Positions 41,146 to 49,276 are shown, counted from the first letter of the stretch. The stretch: DNA of 64,000 nt from Brucellaceae bacterium (GCA_020637775.1 JACKJV010000004.1:1-64000); one strand, 5' to 3'. The notes: generated by a model not told the origin, from the sequence alone. Made by a program: numbers and translations.

Positions 41146-41489
41146 CAGGTTTCGTCTTTGCCGGTATCACCGATCATCTCGACAGTTTTCAGTGCATGCG
41201 CCCAGCTTGCGCCGGCGCGCATTTCTGACGCGACCCAGATCGCCTCCATGATCTGTTTGCCGGAAGCGCCCTCCCGTCGAGCCGCTTTCACATGACTTTC
41301 GATGCACCAGGGGCACTGGGTGACATGGGCGACGGCAACAGCGATCAGTTGCTTGGTCCGCTTGTCCAGCGCGCCTTCGGCAAAGACGGCCCTGGAAAAA
41401 GCCCGAAAGGCATCCTCCGCCTCCGGTGCGAGGTCATGTCGCCGGTCAAGAAGTTCCCTTGTCGGCTTGGGTAGCTTCAGCTCAGACAT
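41145..41489 (-). CDS. carboxymuconolactone decarboxylase/AhpD-like protein
   Basis: A 114-residue helical protein. The CPWCIESH motif is the CxxC..H redox site of AhpD-like proteins, preceded by LIAVAVAHVTQ. These are small alkylhydroperoxidase-like proteins using the cysteine pair for reduction. The ATG at 41489 (MSELKLP) is chosen because it fits the domain start. It overlaps the end of the hemerythrin gene by 13 bp; if that gene's frameshift is undone, the overlap becomes a tight stop/start overlap instead. Confidence 0.88.
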   Translation of the reverse strand: MSELKLPKPTRELLDRRHDLAPEAEDAFRAFSRAVFAEGALDKRTKQLIAVAVAHVTQCPWCIESHVKAARREGASGKQIMEAIWVASEMRAGASWAHALKTVEMIGDTGKDET

Positions 41490-41968
41490 GTTCCGGCTCC
41501 CGGGTCTCGAACTGCGGGAACAGGACATCGTTTTTCCAGTTCAATGTGTTCCTGCAGATCGTCCAGGAATTCGCCGACCTCGGTGTATAGCCTTGTCCAG
41601 CTTCTGCAGGCTCCATCGGGAAGGGTAAGATTGCCGGTCAATCGACGGATTTGTTCAACTTCGGCCTCGTGATTGTCGTGATCCGCGCGCATGACGGCAA
41701 TCGGCGCATCCAGTCCTGATGCCGCGCGGCGTATGGCGGGAAAAAGGATCAGTTCTTCCTTTTTCATTTGCACTTCAAGTTCGCCAATCATCCGCCGCAG
41801 CAATGCGGTCAGCCCGGCCGGGACGTCCGCTTGTCCCCGGTGGACCGCCTCGACCTTCTCCGACAGCGCCGCAAGCGCCGGCAACTGGGCACGGTGCCGG
41901 GCGTGGAACTCGGTTTCGATGTAACGGGTGAGTTCAGCCGGATTGGCTGGCGGAACTGGTCTGGTCAT
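41477..41968 (-). CDS. hemerythrin-domain protein, 3' end frameshifted
   Basis: A 163-residue hemerythrin HHE-domain protein resembling the C-terminal half of iron-sulfur repair proteins (RIC/ScdA). Di-iron ligands are seen in TEFHARHRAQLPAL, MKKEELILFPAI, RADHDNHEAEVEQI and DLQEHIELE. After HIELE the frame gives KRCPVPAVRD, but the -1 reading gives NDVLFPQFETREPEHV and then stop, matching the family ending (HxxLENxVLFP). The cause is one extra A in a run (T-run at 41531-41535 on the plus strand). The protein is therefore probably altered over its last residues, or the base is a sequencing error. Its role would be NO or O2 handling. Confidence 0.8.
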   Translation of the reverse strand: MTRPVPPANPAELTRYIETEFHARHRAQLPALAALSEKVEAVHRGQADVPAGLTALLRRMIGELEVQMKKEELILFPAIRRAASGLDAPIAVMRADHDNHEAEVEQIRRLTGNLTLPDGACRSWTRLYTEVGEFLDDLQEHIELEKRCPVPAVRDPGAGTCLS

Positions 41969-41983
41969 GATGGGATCCTCGTT

Positions 41984-42427
41984 TCACAGCATTGACAGGA
42001 TGGTCCGGGTCTTCGCGTCCTCGACAGCCCTGTGCAGCGAGCGCGCGATCCGCTCGGCGCGTTCGATGACATGGGCGGCGCCCTCCGGCGGGCAGGTTTC
42101 ACGGGCGATCTGACGAAAAAGGTCCAGCCAGCGCTCGAAATGGTCCCACTGGACGGGGAGGCCGGCATGGGCGGGAACCGGCGCTCCCTGATAGCGTCCG
42201 GTCATCAGCGCGACGGATGACCAGAAGGCCACCATTTTCTCCAGATGGGGTTCCCAGTCGGAAATCCGCGACCCGAAGATCGGGCCGAGAACCGCATCGC
42301 CGCGCACCTTTTCATAGAAACGATGCACCAGCCGGGTCAGGATTTCCTCGTCCAGTCCGGTCCTCGCCATGAGCTCGGCGGTCATCTGCGGACGTGCGGA
42401 AACGATGTCGGTGTCGATGGAGGCCAT
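41984..42427 (-). CDS. group III truncated hemoglobin
   Basis: A 147-residue globin. LTRLVHRFYEKVRGDAVLGPIF is the N-terminal 2/2 globin region, and FWSSVALMTGRYQGAPVPAHAGLPVQWDHFERWLDLF is the group III signature around the proximal His. These globins bind O2 or NO and are linked to NO protection. The ATG at 42427 is used; an upstream ATG is nine codons longer. First gene of the leftward operon, divergent from the NsrR-type regulator 87 bp away; the palindrome between them is a candidate operator. Confidence 0.9.
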   Translation of the reverse strand: MASIDTDIVSARPQMTAELMARTGLDEEILTRLVHRFYEKVRGDAVLGPIFGSRISDWEPHLEKMVAFWSSVALMTGRYQGAPVPAHAGLPVQWDHFERWLDLFRQIARETCPPEGAAHVIERAERIARSLHRAVEDAKTRTILSML

Positions 42428-42475
42428 GGCCGGCTCCCGTGTTCGGGGTTGCATCTCCGTCTATATCTGATAAGT

Positions 42476-42490
42476 GGTATTGTAAATACC
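42476..42490. promoter_or_regulatory. candidate NsrR-type operator, GGTATT-GTA-AATACC
   Basis: A perfect 6-3-6 palindrome in the 87-bp gap between the globin gene and the NsrR-type gene, in the only AT-rich stretch there. NsrR sites in other bacteria are AT-rich palindromes with ATTT/AAAT or TATT/AATA cores. One site here could control both directions. Assignment rests on position and symmetry. Confidence 0.6.
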
Positions 42491-42514
42491 TATTCAGGCG
42501 GATGGCAACCCGGA

Positions 42515-42931
42515 ATGAGACTGACCTCCTTCACCGACTACGGACTGCGCATGCTGATGCGCATGGCGAGCGCCCCGGACCGGGCGTTTTCCACCGCCGA
42601 ACTGGCAGAGGAGTTCGGGCTCTCGCGAAACCACCTGATCAAGATCATGCAGCAGCTTGCCCGCGGCGGAATCGTCGAAACGCGGCGCGGCGGCAGCGGC
42701 GGCGCCATCCTGCGCCGTCACCCCGCCGATATCCGGCTGGGCGATGTTGTGCGGCTGCTGGAACAGGGCCAGGCGCTGGTGGAGTGTTTCCAGGAGCGGA
42801 GAAGCGGCTGCACCATCGAGGGCTGTTGCCGCCTCAAGGCACGGCTGCGGCGTGCCGAAGCGGCATTCATCGACGATCTGAACACGTCCACGCTCGCCGA
42901 CATCGCCCTGCCGGAACCGGCAGCAGCGTGA
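42515..42931 (+). CDS. nsrR: Rrf2-family iron-sulfur regulator, NsrR-like
   Basis: A 138-residue Rrf2 protein. The winged helix begins MRLTSFTDYGLRMLMRMAS and continues with ELAEEFGLSRNHLIKIMQQL. Cluster cysteines are Cys91, Cys99 and Cys104/105 (VECFQERRSGCTIEGCCRLK), the spacing and IEGxCRLK context of NsrR rather than IscR or RirA. NsrR holds an Fe-S cluster that is destroyed by NO, releasing its targets. It is the first gene of a block including ccoNOQP and is divergent from globin and hemerythrin genes, typical NsrR targets. Confidence 0.9.
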   Translation: MRLTSFTDYGLRMLMRMASAPDRAFSTAELAEEFGLSRNHLIKIMQQLARGGIVETRRGGSGGAILRRHPADIRLGDVVRLLEQGQALVECFQERRSGCTIEGCCRLKARLRRAEAAFIDDLNTSTLADIALPEPAAA

Positions 42932-42951
42932 CAAGGGGAGGGCAGAACAGC

Positions 42952-44577
42952 ATGACAGCCTCTCTCACCATCTCCGAGCGCCAGACGGGCCTGTTTCTGT
43001 CGATCCTGCTCGCCTTGATGGGCCTCGCCATGGCTGCGGCAGCCGGGCACGGGGTCATGTCGGTCCATGGATTCATGGCCCTCGGACTTGGAACCGGGCT
43101 GGCATTTCTGCTTGGTGGCGCACTCTACGATCCCGAACCGTCGCCTAAGCGGTCAAGTCGTTACTACGATGCGCCGACGAGTTTTGGCATCGCCATGACG
43201 CTGATCTGGGCCCTGGTCGGAATGGGCGTCGGCGTATGGGTCGCGGCGCTGCTCTACTGGCCGGAGGCGACCCCGCTCTGGCCGGCGACCAGTTTTGGCC
43301 GGCTGAGGCCTGTCCATACAACCGGTATCATCTTCGGCTTTGGCGGAAACGCGCTGATCGCAACGTCATTCCACGTGTTGCAGCGCACGTCGCGAGCGCG
43401 GCTGGCCGATTCCGTCAGCCCCTGGGTTGTCCTCCTCGGATACAACCTGTTCTGCGTCTGGGCCATAACCGGCTATCTCATGGGAAGCACCCAGTCCAAG
43501 GAATACGCCGAGGCCGAATGGTACGCGGACCTGTGGCTGGTGGTGATCTGGGTAACCTATTTCGTCCTCTACATGCGCACGCTGGCGCGACGCAACGAAC
43601 CCCACATCTACGTCGCCAACTGGTACTACCTTGCCTTCATCCTGGTGGTCGCGATGCTGCATATCGTGAACAACCTGGCTTTGCCGGTACGCCTGACGAC
43701 TGCCGAAAGCTTTCCGATCTGGTCAGGCGTGCAGGATGCCATGGTTCAGTGGTGGTATGGCCACAATGCCGTCGCGTTCTTCCTGACCGCCGGCTTCCTC
43801 GGAATGCTCTACTATTTCCTGCCCGTCCGTTCGGGACGCCCGATTTGGTCCTACAGGCTTTCCATCGTCAGCTTCTGGGGCATCACGTTCTTCTATATCT
43901 GGGTTGGCTCCCACCACCTGCATTACACGGCGTTACCCTATTGGGCGCAAACGCTCGGAATGACATTCTCGGTCATGCTCCTGGTGCCGTCCTGGGCGTC
44001 GGCGGGCAATGCGATCGCGACCCTCAATGGTGCCTGGCACAAGGTGCGCGACGACGCCACGCTCCGCTTCATGTTCGTTGCGGCCGTGTTCTACGGATTG
44101 TCGACCTTCGAGGGTTCCTTCCTTGCGATCCGCCCGGTCAACTCGCTGTCGCATTATACGGACTGGACCGTAGGCCATGTTCACTCCGGCACCCTCGGCT
44201 GGGTGGCCATGATCATCTTCGGAGCGCTTTATACCCTGGTCCCACAGCTTTCCGGGCGGGAAGAAATGGCTTCGAACCGAGCGGTCGAATGGCACTTCTG
44301 GCTCGCCGTCGCCGGCACGCTGATCTACGTCATCGCGATGTGGAACGCCGGAATCACACAGGGTTTGATGTGGCGAACCTACGATGAGAACGGCGCGCTC
44401 TCCTACAGCTTCCTGCAGTCCGTTCAGGCGATGGCGCCCTATTACCTGCTGCGCACGATCGGAGGCGTCCTCTTTCTTTCCGGAGCGGTGATCTGCGCCT
44501 GGAACTGCCGGGCGACCATGCGATCGGCCGTTGGCGAAGCGGCGGACCGACCACTCATCGCTGAGCCGGCGGAGTGA
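42952..44577 (+). CDS. ccoN: cbb3-type cytochrome c oxidase subunit I
   Basis: A 541-residue catalytic subunit of the high-affinity cbb3 terminal oxidase. Heme and CuB ligands are visible: RPVHTTGIIFGF (heme b), WWYGHNAVAFFLTAGFLGML (CuB His), VGSHHLHYTALPYW (two CuB His) and HYTDWTVGHVHSGTLGW (heme b/b3). YGLSTFEGS matches the family helix following the active-site region. About twelve membrane helices plus an extra N-terminal pair. An AAGGGGAGGG ribosome site fixes the ATG at 42952. It reduces O2 at low concentration and pumps protons. Confidence 0.94.
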   Translation: MTASLTISERQTGLFLSILLALMGLAMAAAAGHGVMSVHGFMALGLGTGLAFLLGGALYDPEPSPKRSSRYYDAPTSFGIAMTLIWALVGMGVGVWVAALLYWPEATPLWPATSFGRLRPVHTTGIIFGFGGNALIATSFHVLQRTSRARLADSVSPWVVLLGYNLFCVWAITGYLMGSTQSKEYAEAEWYADLWLVVIWVTYFVLYMRTLARRNEPHIYVANWYYLAFILVVAMLHIVNNLALPVRLTTAESFPIWSGVQDAMVQWWYGHNAVAFFLTAGFLGMLYYFLPVRSGRPIWSYRLSIVSFWGITFFYIWVGSHHLHYTALPYWAQTLGMTFSVMLLVPSWASAGNAIATLNGAWHKVRDDATLRFMFVAAVFYGLSTFEGSFLAIRPVNSLSHYTDWTVGHVHSGTLGWVAMIIFGALYTLVPQLSGREEMASNRAVEWHFWLAVAGTLIYVIAMWNAGITQGLMWRTYDENGALSYSFLQSVQAMAPYYLLRTIGGVLFLSGAVICAWNCRATMRSAVGEAADRPLIAEPAE

Positions 44578-44581
44578 TGCG

Positions 44582-45310
44582 ATGCTGAAACTGCACTACA
44601 ATCTTGAAAAGATCTCTATGGGGCTGGTTGCGGCGATCATCGTTGCCGCTTCAATCGGTGGCCTGGTTGAGATCGCGCCCTTGTTCACCATTGATGAAAC
44701 CGTCGATGTGCCCGGCGACCTGCGCCCGCATACGCCGTTGGAACTGGCAGGGCGTGAAATCTACATCCGCGAAGGCTGCTACGCATGCCACAGCCAGATG
44801 GTGCGCAGCCTTGCCGATGAAATCGACCGGTATGGCGCGTACTCGCTTGCCGGTGAATCCGCATACGACCATCCCATGCTCTGGGGGTCAAAAAGGACCG
44901 GCCCTGACCTGGCCAGGCTTGGAGGGAAGTATTCGAATACCTGGCACGTCGAACACCTGATCAATCCGCGCAATGTTGTCCCGGCTTCCATCATGCCTTC
45001 TTATCCTTGGCTGACCCGGTCGCTCGACGCCAGCCTGTTGCCGGATTCGCTGGCAACGCTCGCGAGGCTGGGCGTGCCATATGACGAGCCGATGATTGGG
45101 GCAGCCGAAGCCGATGCCCTGGCCCAGAGCCGGCCAGATGGCGACGGGGCCGAAGGATTCCGGCAGCGCTACGGCGAAAGGCCGATGCAAGCCGCCTTCG
45201 ATGGAAACCCGTCCAGGCTCACCGAAATGGATGCGCTGGTGGCCTATCTCCAGTCGCTCGGAACGCTGACGCGGACGCCCAATACAGAGCTGAAGGACGA
45301 CAATCAGTGA
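44582..45310 (+). CDS. ccoO: cbb3-type cytochrome c oxidase subunit II (mono-heme)
   Basis: A 242-residue membrane-anchored cytochrome c. One N-terminal helix (MGLVAAIIVAASIGGLVEIAPLF) and one CxxCH heme site in REGCYACHSQMVR, with the distal Met in ASIMPSYPWL. RTGPDLARLGGKYSNTWHVEHLINPRNVVP is the family signature. It passes electrons from CcoP to CcoN. It follows ccoN by 4 bp and overlaps ccoQ. Confidence 0.94.
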   Translation: MLKLHYNLEKISMGLVAAIIVAASIGGLVEIAPLFTIDETVDVPGDLRPHTPLELAGREIYIREGCYACHSQMVRSLADEIDRYGAYSLAGESAYDHPMLWGSKRTGPDLARLGGKYSNTWHVEHLINPRNVVPASIMPSYPWLTRSLDASLLPDSLATLARLGVPYDEPMIGAAEADALAQSRPDGDGAEGFRQRYGERPMQAAFDGNPSRLTEMDALVAYLQSLGTLTRTPNTELKDDNQ

Positions 45311-45477
45311 CCCACGATCTGCTGGTCTATCTTGCCAAGACTGTCGGGCTGATCTGGTTGGTCGGCTTCTTCCTGATCGTCGTCATCCGGGCCTATTCCC
45401 CTTCACGCCGCGATATCCATGAGCGCGCAGCGCGGTCCATCTTTGCTGAACGGGACGGACATGGAAGAACAGACTGA
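45307..45477 (+). CDS. ccoQ: cbb3-type oxidase subunit CcoQ
   Basis: A short 56-residue protein. GTG start at 45307 overlaps the ccoO stop (GTGA). It reads MTHDLLVYLAKTVGLIWL then VGFFLIVVIRAYSPSRRD: one membrane helix followed by the YxPSRR motif typical of CcoQ/FixQ, which helps stabilise the oxidase. The 3' end overlaps the ccoP start by 17 bp. The position between ccoO and ccoP confirms the call. Confidence 0.9.
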   Translation: MTHDLLVYLAKTVGLIWLVGFFLIVVIRAYSPSRRDIHERAARSIFAERDGHGRTD

Positions 45478-46369
45478 TCCTCGCCAGTTGCCTGGCGCCG
45501 ACCCGCACACCGGAAACCGCAAGGTCGATCCGGTCACCGGCTATGATACGACCGGCCACGATTGGGGCGGGATAACGGAACTGAACACCGCCTTTCCCAG
45601 GATCGTCATCTGGGCGCTGGCGCTGACGTTTCTCTACTCGGTCGTCACATGGGTCCTGCTGCCAGCCTGGCCAATTGGCAGCGACTATACCCGCGGGATT
45701 CTCGGCCTGGACCAGGGCGAACAGGCGATCAGCCGTTTCAAGGCATTGTCCGAGGATCGCATGTCCTGGCTTGACCGGTTCAAGACCGATGATCTCGCCG
45801 AGCTGCAAGCCGATGAACAGTTGATGCGGCAAGCCATGCCGGCCGCGCATCGTCTGTTCGCTGACAATTGCGCTGCGTGCCATGGCCCGGCAGGCGAGGG
45901 TGGTCCGTCATATCCGGCCCTCAATGACCCAACGTGGCTATGGAGCGGGAATCCCGACGAGATCGCGCTGACGATCCGTCATGGCATCAATGCCAGCGAC
46001 CCGGACACACGTTCCGCCGAGATGCCTGGTTTCGACTGGATGGAGCGAAACGACCGTGCCGCACTTGCAAGCTATGTGGTCGCATTACCAACGGGTGCTG
46101 CCGAGCAGGACAGTCACGCAGCCACGTTGTTTGCCGACAACTGCGTTGCCTGCCACGGTGATGGAGGACAGGGTGGATTGGAGATTGGCGCACCATCTTT
46201 GGCCGATAGGTCCGTCATTTATGGTCAGGATTGGCACACTGTGATGGTGACCCTGCAGAACGGACGCAAGGGCGTGATGCCTGCATGGGGCGGACGCCTG
46301 TCGGATGCCGAGATCAATCTGCTGGCCGTCTTTGTTGCCCGCCTCGGCGACAGCACGGTGCGAAAATGA
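45461..46369 (+). CDS. ccoP: cbb3-type cytochrome c oxidase subunit III (di-heme)
   Basis: A 302-residue di-heme cytochrome c. N-terminal DWGGITELNTAFPRIVIWALALTFLYSVV is the CcoP family start with its membrane helix. Heme sites are CAACHG and CVACHG, each followed downstream by a Met ligand (EMPGFDW, VMPAWGG). It takes electrons from soluble cytochrome c or the bc1 complex. The ATG at 45461 (MEEQTD) lies inside ccoQ; a start 42 bp upstream is possible but less likely. Confidence 0.94.
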   Translation: MEEQTDPRQLPGADPHTGNRKVDPVTGYDTTGHDWGGITELNTAFPRIVIWALALTFLYSVVTWVLLPAWPIGSDYTRGILGLDQGEQAISRFKALSEDRMSWLDRFKTDDLAELQADEQLMRQAMPAAHRLFADNCAACHGPAGEGGPSYPALNDPTWLWSGNPDEIALTIRHGINASDPDTRSAEMPGFDWMERNDRAALASYVVALPTGAAEQDSHAATLFADNCVACHGDGGQGGLEIGAPSLADRSVIYGQDWHTVMVTLQNGRKGVMPAWGGRLSDAEINLLAVFVARLGDSTVRK

Positions 46370-46524
46370 GCGCGCGAACGCAGAGGCGCCTGGCCTTTGC
46401 CGGGGCTGTCGCTGTCGCGCTCGTGTTTCTGACAGCCAACGCTCGCCTGCTGGCTGTCGCGCTGCAGTCACAGCCTGAATGCGCCGTGGTTGCCAATGCT
46501 GCCCCTGCCAGGCGCGCATGCTGA
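46366..46524 (+). CDS. small single-helix membrane protein
   Basis: A 52-residue protein beginning at an ATG that overlaps the ccoP stop (ATGA). One hydrophobic helix (LAFAGAVAVALVFLTANARLLAVAL) is followed by a short tail with two cysteines (QPECAVVANAAPARRAC). No family recognised. Similar short membrane proteins occur after ccoP in alphaproteobacterial clusters. It may help oxidase assembly. Confidence 0.6.
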   Translation: MSARTQRRLAFAGAVAVALVFLTANARLLAVALQSQPECAVVANAAPARRAC

Positions 46525-46536
46525 GAGGAGAAGATC

Positions 46537-47334
46537 ATGCTGGAACCGCTCCCGGCACTGCGAACGCCGGTTCGTCAGGCCACCCCCAATGCTCGCAACC
46601 TTCCTGCATCGGCAGCCCTTGGCTGGCTCGGTAGCGGTTGGCGAGACCTTTCGGCCGCGCCTGCTTCCAGCCTGGCAAACGGACTGTTCCTGACGCTGGC
46701 GTCCTACGCGGTGCTGTTCGGCCTGTATGAGACGCATCTGTTGTATCTCGCCTTGCCAGCCATCTCCGGCTTTCTGATCATCGGCCCGTTCCTCGCGATC
46801 GGCCTCTACGAAAAGAGCCGCCTTCGGTCTGCGGGCAGAAATATCACCCTGATGGAGATGCTGTCGCTGCGTTCCGCTTCCGGCGCGCAGCCTGCCTTTG
46901 CCGGGCTTCTTCTCGGTCTGCTGGTTCTGTTCTGGCTCAGAGCCGCCGATCTTCTCTACGCGCTGTTCTTCGGCCTGACCCCGTTTCCAGGCGCCGCAGA
47001 AGCCTTCCAGAACGTACTTGCGACGCCCCGGGGGTGGGGATTGATTGTGACCGGTTCGCTCGTCGGCGGGTTGTTTGCCGCCTTCGGCTTCGCCATCAGC
47101 GTCTTCTCCATCCCCATGCTGGTGTCGCGCAAGACCGATGCCTTGACGGCCATGGGGCTGAGCTTCGCCATGACTGTCCGAAACCTGCGGCCGATGCTGG
47201 CCTGGGGCTTGCTCGTCTCGATCGGACTCGCATTGTCGCTGGCATCGGGATTCCTCGCGCTGATCGTGATCTTTCCGGTTCTCGGACATGGGACATGGCA
47301 TGCCTATGCGGCGATCGCGGGAGCGGAGGCATGA
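46537..47334 (+). CDS. DUF2189 domain-containing membrane protein
   Basis: A 265-residue protein with six predicted helices. The pattern GWLGSGWRDLSAAPASSLANGLF, LYLALPAISGFLIIGPFLAIGLYE and SVFSIPMLVSRKTDALTAM fits DUF2189, a family frequently found near cbb3 oxidase and denitrification genes. Function is unknown. Translationally close to the preceding small gene (12 bp) and overlapping ccoS (ATGA), so it belongs to the oxidase operon. Confidence 0.85.
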   Translation: MLEPLPALRTPVRQATPNARNLPASAALGWLGSGWRDLSAAPASSLANGLFLTLASYAVLFGLYETHLLYLALPAISGFLIIGPFLAIGLYEKSRLRSAGRNITLMEMLSLRSASGAQPAFAGLLLGLLVLFWLRAADLLYALFFGLTPFPGAAEAFQNVLATPRGWGLIVTGSLVGGLFAAFGFAISVFSIPMLVSRKTDALTAMGLSFAMTVRNLRPMLAWGLLVSIGLALSLASGFLALIVIFPVLGHGTWHAYAAIAGAEA

Positions 47335-47543
47335 GCCTCCTGGTCTTGATGCTTGTTTCAATTCTTCTGGGAGTGGCCGGCTTGTCTGCATTCTTTTGGG
47401 CCTTGCGGAATGGGCAATTCGAGGACCCCGACGGTGCAGCCTGGCGAGTCATTCCAACAGACGGTCGACCTCACGAGAAAGGAATGCATCATGACGGACT
47501 GGCTACCGACGCTGCGCACAAAAACACCGCAGGAAGGCTATGA
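47331..47543 (+). CDS. ccoS: cbb3-type oxidase assembly protein CcoS
   Basis: A 70-residue protein. MSLLVLMLVSILLGVAGLSAFFWALRNGQFEDPDGAAWRVI is the CcoS pattern: one helix and a conserved GQFDDxxG stretch. CcoS is needed for cofactor insertion into CcoN. The usual partners CcoG, CcoH and CcoI are not in the window and must be encoded elsewhere if the oxidase is functional. Its last ~50 bp overlap the next small gene. Confidence 0.85.
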   Translation: MSLLVLMLVSILLGVAGLSAFFWALRNGQFEDPDGAAWRVIPTDGRPHEKGMHHDGLATDAAHKNTAGRL

Positions 47544-47724
47544 CCTTGCCGTTAAACTGGCCCGGGTCGCGGTCAAGGCGACGCAACCCGATGCCGGCGT
47601 GCGCGACAGGCTCCGCCCCGATTATGCCGAGGACGCCAACGCCCTGATCGCGGTCAGCCAGGTGGTGGCGACCCACTTCGCGACCGTGGCCGCGGCAAAC
47701 GGCTATTGGCGTGAACCGTCATGA
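47491..47724 (+). CDS. small conserved-looking protein, function unknown
   Basis: A 77-residue soluble helical protein (TDWLPTLRTKTPQEGYDLAVKLARVAVKA). AAAGGAATG precedes the ATG, and its stop overlaps the next gene (ATGA), supporting translation. No family recognised. It overlaps the end of ccoS in a different frame. Likely part of the NsrR/cco operon. Confidence 0.6.
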   Translation: MTDWLPTLRTKTPQEGYDLAVKLARVAVKATQPDAGVRDRLRPDYAEDANALIAVSQVVATHFATVAAANGYWREPS

Positions 47725-48011
47725 GCGAAGTCGAGCGGGATGGTGACGGCTTCGTGGTCGACGCGGCCGTGCTGGCATCCGGGTTCCGACTGCCGGTCGA
47801 GGAAATCCGGAGCCTGATGCGGGAAGGTCGGATCACCTCGAAGACCGAAGCCGGTGAAGGTGAAGACCAGCGCCGCTGGCGGATTACATTCTACCATGAG
47901 GAACGCGCGTTCCGTGTGGTCCTGAACCCTGACAACACGATCCGGTCCCGGGGGACATTCCCGGTTCCCGGGCGCAGTTCGCCGAACAGGTCTGTCCGGA
48001 CAGACACATGA
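47721..48011 (+). CDS. DUF6522 family protein
   Basis: A 96-residue soluble protein. The pattern DGFVVDAAVLASGFRLPVEEIRSLMREGRITSKTEAGEGEDQRRWRITFYHEERAFRVVLN matches DUF6522, a small family found beside cbb3 and nitrite-related genes in Rhizobiales. Function unknown. Last gene of the rightward NsrR/cco operon; overlaps its predecessor by 4 bp. Confidence 0.8.
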   Translation: MSEVERDGDGFVVDAAVLASGFRLPVEEIRSLMREGRITSKTEAGEGEDQRRWRITFYHEERAFRVVLNPDNTIRSRGTFPVPGRSSPNRSVRTDT

Positions 48012-48084
48012 CGTCCGGTCCGCTGTCCGCTGCTGAACTCCTGCCATGTGGATCCATCCGCTCACGGCCCTGATCCACAGGCCG

Positions 48085-48927
48085 TCATCGTGACCGGACA
48101 AGGTCCAGCAGGCTTTCCACCATCGGATCGACGAGCGAGCGGTCCCGGTCGTCACGCAGGACCAGTGAAGACGGAAGATCGAAAGCGGGGGCGTCGTCCA
48201 CGACATGAAAGACCCCGGCATCGAGTTCGCGGCGCACGAACTGTTCCGGAAAATAGGCGCAGGCCGGCGCCGTCTTGAGAAACCGGACGCCGAGCCAGCC
48301 GATGTTGAACGACAAGCGGGTCCGGTAGAACTCCGGGAAACCGCTGGCCAGCTGGGCATCGAACTCGGGTCCCCACTCGATATGGATGTAGCTGTCGGGC
48401 GTGAGCGAGGCATTGCGCTCCGAGGACACCAGCCGAAGCCGCTCCGTCATGAATGGCCGGATTTCCAGTTTCGGCCGGTGCTGCGGCGTGTACATGATCC
48501 CGATGTCGAGATGGCCTTCGATCAGGCCTTGCATCAATTCTGGCTCGAACGCGATCTCGGCACGGAACGAGACGTCGGGGCGATCCCTTCGCTGCTGCGC
48601 CAGCCATTGCACGGCGAGGCTGTCCCAGAGCCCGAAACGCGCCCCGATCGCGACCTGGGCGCGGATCGTGTCCGGCAGGCCCGTTTCGCGCCTCGCCCGT
48701 TCGAATGCCCTGACCATCTGCAAGGCATGGGACTGGAACCGGACGCCGGCACCGGTCAATGACGCACCGGTCTTGTTGCGAACGAAGAGGACGCATCCAA
48801 GCGTTTCCTCCAACGCACGGATTCGCGCGCTGATCGTTGACTGCGTGACGTGCAGGCGTTCGGCGGCCGCGACGAAGCTGCCGGTGTCGGCCACGGTGAG
48901 GAAGCTGCGGGCCTGTTCAATGTTCAT
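48085..48927 (-). CDS. LysR-family transcriptional regulator
   Basis: A 280-residue regulator. N-terminal helix-turn-helix: MNIEQARSFLTVADTGSFVAAAERLHVTQSTISARIRALE. The LysR substrate domain follows (VAIGARFGLWDSLAVQWLAQ, FEPELMQGLIEGHLDIGIMYTP). It is transcribed convergently to the cco operon and divergently from a small membrane gene at 49049. The target is not evident. Confidence 0.92.
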   Translation of the reverse strand: MNIEQARSFLTVADTGSFVAAAERLHVTQSTISARIRALEETLGCVLFVRNKTGASLTGAGVRFQSHALQMVRAFERARRETGLPDTIRAQVAIGARFGLWDSLAVQWLAQQRRDRPDVSFRAEIAFEPELMQGLIEGHLDIGIMYTPQHRPKLEIRPFMTERLRLVSSERNASLTPDSYIHIEWGPEFDAQLASGFPEFYRTRLSFNIGWLGVRFLKTAPACAYFPEQFVRRELDAGVFHVVDDAPAFDLPSSLVLRDDRDRSLVDPMVESLLDLVRSR

Positions 48928-49048
48928 GGGCTATCCAGCGATTTTTTCGATATCATCCTGCATTTATATTCGTTTTACAAATCTCATCCGGCGCGTAACC
49001 TGTAAGAAAAATCAAAACGGAATCATCGCGGAAACGAAGGGACGGGTC

Positions 49049-49276
49049 TTGGAACGCTTCGACGCAATCGGGACACGCGGACAGCAGCAGCTCTTCGCAG
49101 GGCTTGTGATTTCCGTCCTGGGCACAGGCATGATCTGCATGTCCGGTCTTGGTTTATGGGGTCCGCTGGCGAACACTGGCGCGGCGCTTGTTCTGACGGG
49201 AACGCTGCTTTGGTTGCGCGGTGCAGTCAGGCACCAGAACGAACTGATGGACGCCGCCCCGAAGCAATTGGCTTAG
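49049..49276 (+). CDS. small two-helix membrane protein (TTG start, tentative)
   Basis: A 75-residue frame starting at TTG after AAGGGACGGG. It has two hydrophobic segments (LFAGLVISVLGTGMICMSGLGLW and LANTGAALVLTGTLLWLRGAV) and a short polar tail. No family recognised. It is divergent from the LysR gene, the usual place for a LysR target. Start choice is uncertain; an ATG lies farther upstream in the same frame. Confidence 0.5.
   Translation: MERFDAIGTRGQQQLFAGLVISVLGTGMICMSGLGLWGPLANTGAALVLTGTLLWLRGAVRHQNELMDAAPKQLA

Noticed and set aside
43236..44387. Alternative frame inside ccoN
   Set aside because: No domain, overlaps the well-supported CcoN reading.
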